Source of the DNA: Candidatus Aegiribacteria sp.
GTDB lineage: Bacteria > Fermentibacterota > Fermentibacteria > Fermentibacterales > Fermentibacteraceae
Direction of reading: 5' to 3'
DNA length: 9,504 nucleotides
NCBI GenBank assembly: GCA_030634715.1
Contig: DAOWAG010000024.1
Location: 1-9,504, forward strand
Part shown: positions 1 to 7,280 of the stretch, piece after piece
How positions within the stretch are numbered: the stretch's first letter is position 1
Layout: each line of letters starts with the position of its first letter
The notes under the pieces: model-generated
Databases searched by the model: none
Told to the model about the DNA's origin: nothing
Seen by the model: only the letters and a program-made list of their open reading frames with translations
Position numbers and translations under genes: made by a program

Positions 1-834
1 GGTGCTATTTCTCATCGTGATGTAGAGCCAATGGGATACTCCAGTATCTACTACCACGACTACCACGCATGGAGGGACACTCTTCTAACAGCAACCGAAG
101 CATTCAATGCTTTTGTAGCCGGAAATTATGAAACTGTGGAAGCAGTCAGCTTTTTCACTGCTGTGGATGATGTTGCTTATACAGTAAAGATTTACGAAAC
201 ATTCTCCGGAGGAGAACTTCTTAACGAACTCTCAAGTGAAAGCGGTACAGCTTCATATACCGGCTTCCATACCATTAACCTTTCAACTACGGTAAATATC
301 GATCCTGGATGCGATTTCTATGTATATCTGGAGCTGCAAGACGGAGGACAACCCTTCGATTGTACTTCGGATGTTCCTGTACTACTCGGAGCGAGTTACA
401 GGACAATAGTGGAATCATCTTCAAGTCCGGGAGAGAGCTACTATCTTGACGGCTCGACCTGGACAGATCTTACCACGGTGGATACCACAGCGAATTTCTG
501 CATAAAGGCTCTATGCAATCTTTCAGTTGGCATTGAGGAGGGAGATACGGTTCTTCCAGTTCTTTCATTAAATCCTCTCTATCCGAATCCCTTCTCCGCG
601 CAGGTTGCCATATCATTCAGTCTTGCTTCAGCTGGATTCGCGGAAATATCCGTTTACGACCTCTCCGGAAGACAGATCGAGACTATTGCCGGACAGGAGT
701 TCGCAGCAGGTGAACATGCGGTTATGTGGGAGGGCAGAGACACTTATGGAAATCCCGCAGCTTCTGGAGTCTACTTAGTGCGCATACGGACGGAAGGCGG
801 TTCTGTAAGCAGGCAGGTTGTCCTGATCAGATAG
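1..834 (+). CDS. Secreted protein, 3' part: lectin-like domain plus FlgD/Por-type C-terminal domain (probable papain-family peptidase)
   Basis: The reading frame is open to the first base of the window, so this is the C-terminal 277 residues of a longer protein; an internal ATG at 31 is not the start. Visible residues about 8-150 (YYHDYHAWRD, AVSFFT, a KIYE strand, a SGT...GFHTINL stretch, then a FYVYLEL strand) resemble the lectin-like domain that follows the catalytic domain of clostridial-type C1 (papain) peptidases. The first residues (AISHRDVEP) would be the end of such a peptidase. No catalytic residues lie inside the window, so the peptidase call is inferred. From about residue 188 the protein has PNPF, a VYDLSGR strand, a WEGRD turn and SGVYLVRI, the hallmark of FlgD-like Ig / type-A sorting-like tails on exported proteins of Bacteroidetes and several candidate phyla. 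The protein is probably extracellular or surface-attached. The stop is TAG at 832-834, just before a hairpin. Confidence 0.8.
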   Translation, partial: GAISHRDVEPMGYSSIYYHDYHAWRDTLLTATEAFNAFVAGNYETVEAVSFFTAVDDVAYTVKIYETFSGGELLNELSSESGTASYTGFHTINLSTTVNIDPGCDFYVYLELQDGGQPFDCTSDVPVLLGASYRTIVESSSSPGESYYLDGSTWTDLTTVDTTANFCIKALCNLSVGIEEGDTVLPVLSLNPLYPNPFSAQVAISFSLASAGFAEISVYDLSGRQIETIAGQEFAAGEHAVMWEGRDTYGNPAASGVYLVRIRTEGGSVSRQVVLIR

Positions 835-844
835 AATATCAGGA

Positions 845-879
845 GTCAGGGGGGGCACTATTAGCAGTGCCCCTCTGAC
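845..879. terminator. Hairpin between convergent genes, possible bidirectional terminator
   Basis: The left arm GTCAGGGGGGGCACT (845-859) pairs with AGTGCCCCTCTGAC (866-879) across a 6-nt loop. This gives about 14 pairs, counting one G-U pair and one bulged G. It sits 10 bp past the stop of the plus-strand gene, and the TAA stop of the minus-strand phosphomutase gene (861-863) lies in the loop. There is no clean U-tract directly after the stem on either strand, although a short TTTT follows at about 891 on the plus strand. Termination is therefore inferred from the position and the strong stem. Confidence 0.5.
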
Positions 880-2207
880 CCCAGTAGCTCTTTTATCTTA
901 TTCAGCTTCGATTCCAGCAGCTCCTCGTCAGCCGCTTCGATAACAAGGCGCAGATACGGCTCGGTATTTGAAGGTCTGATGCTGAACCACCAGTCGGGAA
1001 ATTCAATCCGGTATCCATCAAAGTCATAAACCGCATCCGGCTTCACTCTTGAAGTAAAATAGTCCTTCAATCTCTCCATTGCCGCCTTTTTATCATCAAT
1101 CCTGAAGTTGACTTCTCCGGAGTTTGAATAAGTCGAAATTGAATCGATCAGAGAGGAGAATGTTATTCCATTCATTTTCAGCTGCACTGCAATATTCAGA
1201 ACAAGGAGCGCAGCAAGCATGCCGGAATCGCAGTTGAAGAATTCACTGAAATAGTAGTGTCCTGCCAGTTCTCCTCCATAAAGCGCGTTTAGTTCCTTCA
1301 TCTTCATCTTGGCATGGGAGTGACCGACTTTCCACATGTACGGTCGACCTCCAAGTTTTTCAATGTATTCCATTACAGCGCGAGAGGTTCTTATGTCACA
1401 CAGAACATATCCTTTTCTCTCTAGAAGATAATGGAGTCCGAGAACGGCAGTAATAAGATCAGGACGGATGAATCTGCCTCTGTCATCAACAAACATGACC
1501 CTATCCGCGTCACCATCAAAAATAACGCCTATATCCAGTTCCTTTTCCAATACGAGGTTTTTCAGATCGCGGGTGTTCTCTTCCTCCAGGGGATTTGGAG
1601 GGTGGTTTGGAAAAGTGCCATCCAGAGTGTCGTATATGACCTCCGGAGCGGATCCAAATAGGTCACGCACAAGTATTGAAGCCATTCCATTGGAGCAGTC
1701 GATCCCAAATTCCAGATTTGAATAGTCTCCTCTGAATTCTTTCAGAAACGAGAGATATTCATCCTTGATATTCGTCAGTTGTACAACCTTGCCCTTCACC
1801 TCAGTCGGTTCAACATTGTTGTTTTCAACCATTATTTCCAGCTCTTTCAAACCTGAATCATATCCGACCGGAAGAGCTCCTTCGCGGGAGATCTTCAAAC
1901 CATTGTATTCACCGGGATTATGCGAAGCCGTGATCTGAACGGAGGCTTTAAACCCATGCATCGCTGTCGCGAAGTAAACCATCGGAGTTGTTGCGAGCCC
2001 TATGTTGAAGACATCTGCCCCGGCATCTGTAATACCTTTGATGAGATTCCGAAGTACCTCAGGGGTCGATTCCCTGCAATCGTAACCGACCAGAACTTTA
2101 GCTGCTGAAAGAAGTCCCGGAAGGAATAATCCTATCCTGTAAACTGTAGTTCCATCAAAATCTCTACCGTAGATCCCCCTGATATCGTATGCCTTGAACG
2201 CTTTCAA
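861..2207 (-). CDS. manB: Phosphomannomutase/phosphoglucomutase (alpha-D-phosphohexomutase family)
   Basis: This cytoplasmic enzyme should interconvert hexose-6-phosphate and hexose-1-phosphate (mannose and/or glucose), supplying precursors for nucleotide sugars and surface glycans. All four family signatures are intact in the 448-residue product: AYDIRG near the N-terminus, the phosphoserine loop TASHNPGEYNG (Ser about 95), the metal-binding DGDADR (231-236), the sugar-binding GELAGHYYF (312-320) and the phosphate-binding RPSNTEPYLR (from 411). The length fits the bacterial PMM/PGM type. The frame is open to 2297, but that would add 30 residues translated over the preceding gene. I choose TTG at 2207: GGAG at 2220-2217 lies 9 nt upstream and the protein then begins KAFKAYDIRG, exactly where the family begins. 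This start lies 1 nt after the stop of the membrane-protein gene, implying translational coupling. Substrate preference (mannose or glucose) cannot be read from the sequence; the gene symbol is the family name. Confidence 0.93.
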   Translation of the reverse strand: MKAFKAYDIRGIYGRDFDGTTVYRIGLFLPGLLSAAKVLVGYDCRESTPEVLRNLIKGITDAGADVFNIGLATTPMVYFATAMHGFKASVQITASHNPGEYNGLKISREGALPVGYDSGLKELEIMVENNNVEPTEVKGKVVQLTNIKDEYLSFLKEFRGDYSNLEFGIDCSNGMASILVRDLFGSAPEVIYDTLDGTFPNHPPNPLEEENTRDLKNLVLEKELDIGVIFDGDADRVMFVDDRGRFIRPDLITAVLGLHYLLERKGYVLCDIRTSRAVMEYIEKLGGRPYMWKVGHSHAKMKMKELNALYGGELAGHYYFSEFFNCDSGMLAALLVLNIAVQLKMNGITFSSLIDSISTYSNSGEVNFRIDDKKAAMERLKDYFTSRVKPDAVYDFDGYRIEFPDWWFSIRPSNTEPYLRLVIEAADEELLESKLNKIKELLGSEGHC

Positions 2208-2208
2208 T

Positions 2209-3336
2209 TCAAATTTCTCCTGATTCTTCTGCGCTGTCACCGGGAATGTTTCTTGTTTCCGCACCTTTAAGTGCGCGCAGAACCGTGAATACTCCAAGAA
2301 TCACGGGGATATAGAGCAGGAAAAATCTTTGCAGAAGCGTAAATACAGGAAGAAGATTTCTTGATATTACAGAACTCATCAGCGCAGCGGTAGTAAGCTC
2401 CGCTACTCCACTGGCGCCCGGACTCGGGGCAAAATAGGAGATAAAGAAAATAAGCATATGTATTGCTATCACATCCATATATCCACCGGCTCCGCCTATA
2501 CCCTTCATAATAAAGTATGCAAGCGTAAACTTGTTCAGGTACAGCACGGCTGTAAGCACGAAACTCTGCGCGACGACCATCAATTCCTTGTTAAAAAAGA
2601 ACTTACAAGTGTTTCCATAATGCTCTACAAATCGACCGAACCATTCTCGAAGGCTCTCTGTCTTTTTTGTGATCCTTGGAACCCTTGAGAATAACCCTGT
2701 CAGAAAATGGAAGAAACGCTCGAAGATCGACGGTTTCAGCAACGCGGTCAGCACAATTATGAACTGCAGGCAGAACACCACAAAACCAGCGATGATCAAG
2801 TGGTTTATAATTTTCGATGAAAAACTACCTCCAAGAAAGAGAAGTGCTCCACCTGATGCAATAACAAAGAATACTATCGTCGACAGGAAATTGATAACAC
2901 CAATCGACATTCCCCTTGCAACGGATATACCTCCCTGGTGGAGAATGAAGAGCTGCGCAGGACCACCGCCTGTCTGTGAAGGAGTAACCGCGCCCATGAA
3001 AATGTTGGCAAGGTTTGCCCTGAAGCTAAGCCATGTACTTGCGCCCGGGTTAAGCTTACGGGTGAAAACATGAATCCTCAACCCGCCGAGCCAGAGATCA
3101 AGAAAGGACAGAGGAAATATCAAAAGGAGATAAACAGGCTTCAGATTTGAGAGAGCTTCAAGGGAATTCTCTGTATTCGAATAGAGAAAAATACCTGCAA
3201 GCGCCGCAATTGAGATAAAAAGAAAGAGAATAACACCCTTTTTAATTGTCTTCCTGTTGAATATCCTGCCTGTATCCTCCAGGTCGAATCCGGGTTTCTG
3301 CTTGTTTTCACTTACTGAGGACAGAGTTAATCTCAC
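2209..3336 (-). CDS. UPF0104 / lysylphosphatidylglycerol synthase TM-region family membrane protein
   Basis: This is a 375-residue integral membrane protein with about seven or eight hydrophobic segments (for example about 35-52, 66-86, 146-170, 178-200, 252-276, 286-304 and 330-356). Two family landmarks are clear: GAVTPSQTGGGPAQ at about 115-128 and APSPGASGVAE at about 303-313, matching the TPxxxGG and PxPGGxGxxE motifs of the UPF0104/COG0392 family, which includes the flippase half of MprF and AglD-like proteins. There is no C-terminal aminoacyl-transferase domain, so it is not a full MprF; a role in lipid or lipid-linked sugar translocation is plausible but unproven. The start is GTG at 3336, 29 nt inside the end of the kinase gene. 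No good Shine-Dalgarno precedes it, so translation probably depends on coupling. The stop TGA (2211-2209) is 1 nt from the start of the phosphohexomutase, a pairing that suggests glycan or lipid-carbohydrate metabolism. Confidence 0.85.
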   Translation of the reverse strand: MRLTLSSVSENKQKPGFDLEDTGRIFNRKTIKKGVILFLFISIAALAGIFLYSNTENSLEALSNLKPVYLLLIFPLSFLDLWLGGLRIHVFTRKLNPGASTWLSFRANLANIFMGAVTPSQTGGGPAQLFILHQGGISVARGMSIGVINFLSTIVFFVIASGGALLFLGGSFSSKIINHLIIAGFVVFCLQFIIVLTALLKPSIFERFFHFLTGLFSRVPRITKKTESLREWFGRFVEHYGNTCKFFFNKELMVVAQSFVLTAVLYLNKFTLAYFIMKGIGGAGGYMDVIAIHMLIFFISYFAPSPGASGVAELTTAALMSSVISRNLLPVFTLLQRFFLLYIPVILGVFTVLRALKGAETRNIPGDSAEESGEI

Positions 3337-6046
3337 GTTTCAGTGTTGCTACTTTGAATGGTTTTTTGAGTCTTCCGGAAAAACCATAATTAGAGAAGTT
3401 AGATATTACTGGATTGTTTGAATATCCGCTGGATACAATAGCTTTTATTTCAGGATCTATTTCCAGGAGATATTTGATCGCTTCTTCCCCGCCCATTCCT
3501 CCGGGTATGGTCAGATCCATAATGACAATGTCAAATGGTTTATCCGAAGACATCTGTTTTTCATAAAAAGATATTGCTTCTGCGCCATTTTCACACTCTT
3601 CAATGCTGTGTCCGAGGATCTCAAGCATACCTGTCAGTACTCCTCTTACACCCGGGTCATCGTCCATAATCAGAATATACATCGAATCTTCAACTGGTTC
3701 ATGATCTTCGACAGCTTCACTAACTGGTTCCTCATGGGAAACAGCAGTTGTAACCGGCAGATATATCACGAATTCAGCTCCTTCTCCCTGTTCGGAAAAG
3801 ACCCGAATAGTACCCGAATGTCTGGAAACAATGGAATAGCATATAGGAAGACCCAGCCCTGTGCCTCCTGGTTTTGTTGTGAAGTAAGGATTGAAGATCT
3901 TTGCCAGATTCTCTGAGGAAATTCCTTCGCCTGAATCCTTTATTGAAAGAAGAGCATAACTTCCATTTCTCATGCCAGTGTCTTCTTCGGATAATTCCAC
4001 ATTTCTGCAGGCAATCTTAATTGTTCCGCCATCCGACATAGCTTGAACTGAATTCAGGACTATGTTCTTGATAACCTGAGACATCTGTTCAACATCAACT
4101 TCAACGGAATCAAGGTCGTCAGCAATGTCAAATTCCGCCAATATTCTGGACCCTCTCAATGTGAACTGTACTGCCGTGCGAACTATACTTCCTAAATCAA
4201 CTTCCTTCTTAACAGGAACTCCGCCTCTTGCGAATGTAAGAAGCTGTTTTGCAAGATCAGCAGCGTTTTCTGTAGCTGCTTCTGCCAGAAGTAACCGATT
4301 GCGGTTTTCATTTTCATCAGTTCCGGATAAAGCGAGCGAGATGTTTCCCTGAATGCTCATCAGGAGATTGTTGAAATCGTGTGCTATTCCACCGGCAAGG
4401 TTTCCTATTGATTCAAGATTCTCAACTCTCTGCTGATCTTCCTCTATTTTGCGCTGATTTGTTATGTCTCTGATTATGCCTTCAATGTATTCGATCTCTC
4501 CGCTGCTTCCTCTAATCCCTTTTGATGAATTGGAAGCAAGAAACGTGGATCCATCAATCCTTTTCAGTTCCGCTTCAAAATTCACGACAATCCCATCACG
4601 CTGGATTATTTTAATTAATAGTTGTCTTCTCTTGGTATCAACGTAAAGGTCTTGAACACGGATATTTGCGAGTTCTTCGATATCCGAAATCCCGAACATT
4701 TTGTACATCTCAGGATTAGCGGCGACAATTCGCCCTCCAGATTCCGTCGTTGAGCGATATATCGCAACCGGTACATTTCTTGAAAGATCTTTATACTTGT
4801 CTTCTGTTACTTCTTGCTCTTCACTGGTTTTGAACGTTTCAGTGAGGTCTACCGTCAGTGTAACGACTTTATCCACTTCTCCATCTTCATCCTTGAGTGC
4901 GAAAAAGTGGTGAGAAATCCATTCAGCTCCTTCAGGAAGTGGATTAAGAAGCCTGAGTTGTGGGATGTAGAGCTCTCCGCCCTTTCGATAAACATCCTCA
5001 ACCGCCCTGATGTAATCCACAAGATATGAATCCTTCTCATCCATTTTGAGTTCAGATCTGGGAATCATTTTTTCCAGCTGGTCTTCCTTAGTCTTATTCC
5101 AGATCTTTCTCCAGGATTCATTCGCTAGCAGCAGAGTTCCATTTCTGTCATGAACAGAGATTCCAATCGGTGAATTCTCTATTATTGATTCCAGAAGAGT
5201 ATACTTCCCCGGCAGTTCCATCTCAATCTCTTTACGCTCCGAAAGGTCTCTTATGGATATGAATGCTGCATAACTGTCACGGTGCTTGATTCCGACCGTG
5301 AACAGTTCTCCGGGAAAATATCCATCTATAGTTCGCAACCTGGCTTCAAGGAAGGGAGTTTTTGTTATGCCCTTTCCCTCTTCACTGATTATTTTGAGCA
5401 AGGTGCTCCGGTCATCTTTATGAAACAGTGTAATTGGATTGACTGAGTAAATATGCTCGCGAGTCAGGCCGGTCATATTACAGAAGCTTGTATTTGTGAA
5501 AAGTATTCTGTCTTTACTGCAGATAAGGATTCCGTCTCTCGTATTCTCAATAGCAGCACGATATCTTTCTTCACTTTCTGCTGCTTTAGTTTGAACTCGA
5601 ATCACTTCAGAGAGATCTTTCAGCACTGCTACCCTATCAGTAGTTCCCGGAATGAATCCTATATTTGCCTGCATCAATCTGGATTCTTTCTCCGGGAGGG
5701 TTACTCGAAGGCTGTAAGTTGCTGGTGGTTCTCCGATTCCCTTTGCTCTATCAAAGAAATACTTTGTAACACGTTCGATATCTTCTTCAGCAACAAATCG
5801 GGACCAGTTTACTTTTCCAACCAGGTCCCTTGTTCCGAATCCAATCAGTCTTTCACATTGAGGATTAGTGAATGTAATAGTTCCGTTTTTATCAACAATA
5901 ACAACGATATCATCGATTAGGTTAAGAATTGTCTCAAAAACTGCTTTTCGTGAATTCAGTTCTTTCTCAAGCGCTGACATTCTTTTTTTTACAGATTCAA
6001 GATGTCCCAGTATCTGATCAGTGTCTTCTTTTTTCTTCAATTTCAC
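3308..6046 (-). CDS. Soluble hybrid sensor histidine kinase, four PAS-like domains plus receiver
   Basis: This is a 912-residue signalling protein without membrane segments, so it should sense a cytoplasmic signal. In order: a short coiled coil (about 8-35); PAS-like domains at about 36-150, 158-272, 283-405 and 415-532; a dimerisation/phosphoacceptor helix with GGIAHDFNNLL (His about 556); an HATPase_c domain with N-box VIKNIVLNSVQAM (Asn about 665), G1 box DSGEGIS (about 704), F-box PYFTTK and G2 box GGTGLGL (about 727-733); then a receiver with the acidic triad start DDD (795-797), phospho-acceptor Asp about 844 in IMDLT, SSGY, and KKPF (Lys about 895). No DNA-binding output domain follows, so phosphate must pass to a separate partner. 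The frame is open to 6121 (TTG without a ribosome site) and has an ATG at 6079. I prefer GTG at 6046 because AGGA lies 6 nt upstream. It is followed, with overlap, by the membrane-protein gene. The ligand is unknown. Confidence 0.9.
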   Translation of the reverse strand: MKLKKKEDTDQILGHLESVKKRMSALEKELNSRKAVFETILNLIDDIVVIVDKNGTITFTNPQCERLIGFGTRDLVGKVNWSRFVAEEDIERVTKYFFDRAKGIGEPPATYSLRVTLPEKESRLMQANIGFIPGTTDRVAVLKDLSEVIRVQTKAAESEERYRAAIENTRDGILICSKDRILFTNTSFCNMTGLTREHIYSVNPITLFHKDDRSTLLKIISEEGKGITKTPFLEARLRTIDGYFPGELFTVGIKHRDSYAAFISIRDLSERKEIEMELPGKYTLLESIIENSPIGISVHDRNGTLLLANESWRKIWNKTKEDQLEKMIPRSELKMDEKDSYLVDYIRAVEDVYRKGGELYIPQLRLLNPLPEGAEWISHHFFALKDEDGEVDKVVTLTVDLTETFKTSEEQEVTEDKYKDLSRNVPVAIYRSTTESGGRIVAANPEMYKMFGISDIEELANIRVQDLYVDTKRRQLLIKIIQRDGIVVNFEAELKRIDGSTFLASNSSKGIRGSSGEIEYIEGIIRDITNQRKIEEDQQRVENLESIGNLAGGIAHDFNNLLMSIQGNISLALSGTDENENRNRLLLAEAATENAADLAKQLLTFARGGVPVKKEVDLGSIVRTAVQFTLRGSRILAEFDIADDLDSVEVDVEQMSQVIKNIVLNSVQAMSDGGTIKIACRNVELSEEDTGMRNGSYALLSIKDSGEGISSENLAKIFNPYFTTKPGGTGLGLPICYSIVSRHSGTIRVFSEQGEGAEFVIYLPVTTAVSHEEPVSEAVEDHEPVEDSMYILIMDDDPGVRGVLTGMLEILGHSIEECENGAEAISFYEKQMSSDKPFDIVIMDLTIPGGMGGEEAIKYLLEIDPEIKAIVSSGYSNNPVISNFSNYGFSGRLKKPFKVATLKREINSVLSK

Positions 6047-6153
6047 CAGTTTTCCTTTAACAGCTGCAATTGGTAGCATTATTGCGCTGCATAAGGTTCC
6101 AGAACAATAACCCGAGAGCAAATTAATTAAGAGGTTTTAGTTAAATGCTTTAT

Positions 6154-6168
6154 TTGTAAATATTACAA
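6154..6168. promoter_or_regulatory. 15-bp AT-rich palindrome upstream of the kinase gene
   Basis: TTGTAA, ATA, TTACAA forms two perfect 6-bp arms around a 3-bp centre. It lies between the transporter stop (6209) and the kinase start, inside a very AT-rich stretch of about 90 bp. A second inverted pair overlaps it: GTAAATATT at 6156-6164 is repeated in reverse complement at 6195-6203. It is a candidate operator for the kinase operon; no convincing -35/-10 pair was found. AT-rich DNA produces such palindromes by chance fairly easily. Confidence 0.3.
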
Positions 6169-6208
6169 TACTCTATTCGATTGAATATATAGGCAATATT
6201 TACCCTCG

Positions 6209-7066
6209 TCACATGGAGCTCTTCCTCTCTCTCGACCTTCCGATACCTGACAGAATAATGGCTGTAAACATTAACAGACAACCGAATATTCCTCGCGGAG
6301 TGACCTTTTCTCCGAGCATAAGCCAACCACCAATAAGAGCGAACACCGCTTCAAAACTCATTACTACCGCAGCATGCGAGGGGTTAGTTTTCTTTTGAGC
6401 GACAATCTGAAGAGTATAAGCTATCCCAACAGAAATGAATCCACCATACAGAATCGGTACTGCAGCCATTTTTAAGCTTATCAGAGAGATCTTTTCGATA
6501 AGTAGAGCTGTGAACAAACTTAGAACAGAGCAAACAATGAATTGCATCGCTGCCAGAAGAAGAGCTTCAATTCGTTTAACAAATCCGGATATCAAATGAA
6601 TATGAAAAGCCCAGAAGATAGCTCCACCAAAAACAACAATATCTCCTGCTGCCATTCTGGAAGACCCTGAAGTAGAAAGCAGAAACATACCCGTGACAGC
6701 GAGTAGAACACTTATCCAGGTTCCTCTCCCGATGCTCCGGTGGGTGAACAATCCAATCAAAGGAACAATCACAATGTACAGGCCGGTAACAAAGCCAGCA
6801 TTTCCAGCAGATGTATAAACAAGCCCAATCTGCTGAAGGGAAGCTCCAGCGAACAAAATTGATCCGGCAATCAGACCTTTTGATAGCGTGAATTTTCTTT
6901 TTCCCACTACATCACAAAGAGTTGTTCTACTTCTACGGAAAGCCAGAGGCAGCACAACTGCTGCTCCAAGCGCAAAGCGAATTCCATTAAAATAAAACGG
7001 TCCGATATGTTCCATACCGGCACGCTGTGCTACAAAAGCAAGCCCCCATATTGCAGCTGTCAGCAA
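6209..7066 (-). CDS. EamA/DMT-superfamily permease, 5' end probably frameshifted
   Basis: This is a 10-TM-type drug/metabolite transporter with two EamA repeats (about 1-130 and 138-275 of the 285 residues shown). Signatures include AAIWGLAFVAQR in the first helix, FNGIRF, GNAGFVTGLYIVIVP closing the first repeat, and VVMSFEAVFALIGGWLMLGE with a following GCLLMF helix in the second. Family members export amino acids, metabolites or drugs; the substrate cannot be told here. The only ordinary in-frame start is TTG at 7066, which has no well-spaced ribosome site and would cut into the first helix. In-frame codons upstream (7108-7067) read KKIKRPSLKADLLLL, a classic EamA N-terminus. They end at a TGA that overlaps an out-of-frame ATG at 7112-7110, on the far side of an A8 run (see the separate finding). 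It may be a real indel, a sequence error or slippage. The gene is co-oriented with the kinase operon, 162 nt before the kinase start. Confidence 0.85.
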   Translation of the reverse strand: MLTAAIWGLAFVAQRAGMEHIGPFYFNGIRFALGAAVVLPLAFRRSRTTLCDVVGKRKFTLSKGLIAGSILFAGASLQQIGLVYTSAGNAGFVTGLYIVIVPLIGLFTHRSIGRGTWISVLLAVTGMFLLSTSGSSRMAAGDIVVFGGAIFWAFHIHLISGFVKRIEALLLAAMQFIVCSVLSLFTALLIEKISLISLKMAAVPILYGGFISVGIAYTLQIVAQKKTNPSHAAVVMSFEAVFALIGGWLMLGEKVTPRGIFGCLLMFTAIILSGIGRSRERKSSM

Positions 7067-7164
7067 TAGAAGCAGATCTGCCTTAAGTGATGGACGTTTG
7101 ATTTTTTTTCATCTCCTCAGCAGCTTTCAGTCCATATTCTCCAGAACCTATGGAGGATCGGGAT

Positions 7165-7182
7165 ATTGTTTACGTAAATAAT
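7165..7182. promoter_or_regulatory. 18-bp palindrome in the divergent region
   Basis: A perfect 10-bp palindrome, TTTACGTAAA (7169-7178), is extended to 18 bp with one mismatched pair (ATTG before it, TAAT after it). It overlaps the candidate -10 of the transporter promoter and lies between the two divergent genes, which is where an operator would be expected. The protein that binds is unknown. Its sequence differs from the palindrome at 7254-7280, so it would be a different regulator's site. Confidence 0.3.
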
Positions 7183-7206
7183 GACAGAATTGCTTTTCTG
7201 AATCAA
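7178..7206 (-). promoter_or_regulatory. Possible promoter for the transporter gene
   Basis: On the minus strand TTGATT (7206-7201) and CATTAT (7183-7178) are 17 bp apart, each matching 4 of 6 consensus bases. It sits about 70 bp upstream of the presumed ATG at 7112 and diverges from the PadR promoter. The -10 overlaps the 18-bp palindrome at 7165-7182. The matches are weak, so this is a suggestion only. Confidence 0.25.
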
Positions 7207-7228
7207 TAGCATAACCATCAAGACAAGC

Positions 7229-7256
7229 TTGACATTCGATTATCTGTTATTATCAT
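7229..7256 (+). promoter_or_regulatory. Sigma70-type promoter of the PadR/NifX operon
   Basis: A perfect -35 TTGACA (7229-7234) is followed after 16 bp by TATCAT (7251-7256), 5 of 6 to the -10 consensus. It is about 36 bp upstream of the PadR start codon at 7292. The TTG inside the -35 box is in frame with PadR and could be mistaken for a start codon. The last three bases of the -10 are the first three of the palindrome at 7254-7280. Confidence 0.75.
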
Positions 7257-7280
7257 CTAGGTGCAATATGCACTTAGATG
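7254..7280. promoter_or_regulatory. 27-bp near-perfect palindrome, probable PadR operator
   Basis: The arms CATCTAGGTGCA (7254-7265) and TGCACTTAGATG (7269-7280) are inverted repeats with one mismatch in 12 pairs around an ATA centre. It overlaps the -10 box and covers the expected transcription start, immediately upstream of the ribosome binding site of the PadR gene. PadR-family dimers commonly repress their own operon from such sites, so autorepression is the natural inference. As RNA it could also form a hairpin just ahead of the AGGA ribosome site. Confidence 0.7.

Noticed and set aside
2208..2297. 30-residue N-terminal extension of the phosphohexomutase
   Set aside because: It is the membrane-protein gene read in another frame; TTG 2207 has a well-spaced GGAG and begins at the family boundary.
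3608..5920. Several plus-strand frames of 60-155 residues opposite the kinase
   Set aside because: They are shadows of a well-supported coding sequence with intact kinase motifs; no ribosome sites or family motifs were seen.
6047..6121. Kinase start at TTG 6121 or ATG 6079
   Set aside because: Neither has a ribosome binding site at proper distance, while GTG 6046 has AGGA 6 nt upstream. ATG 6079 is not excluded.
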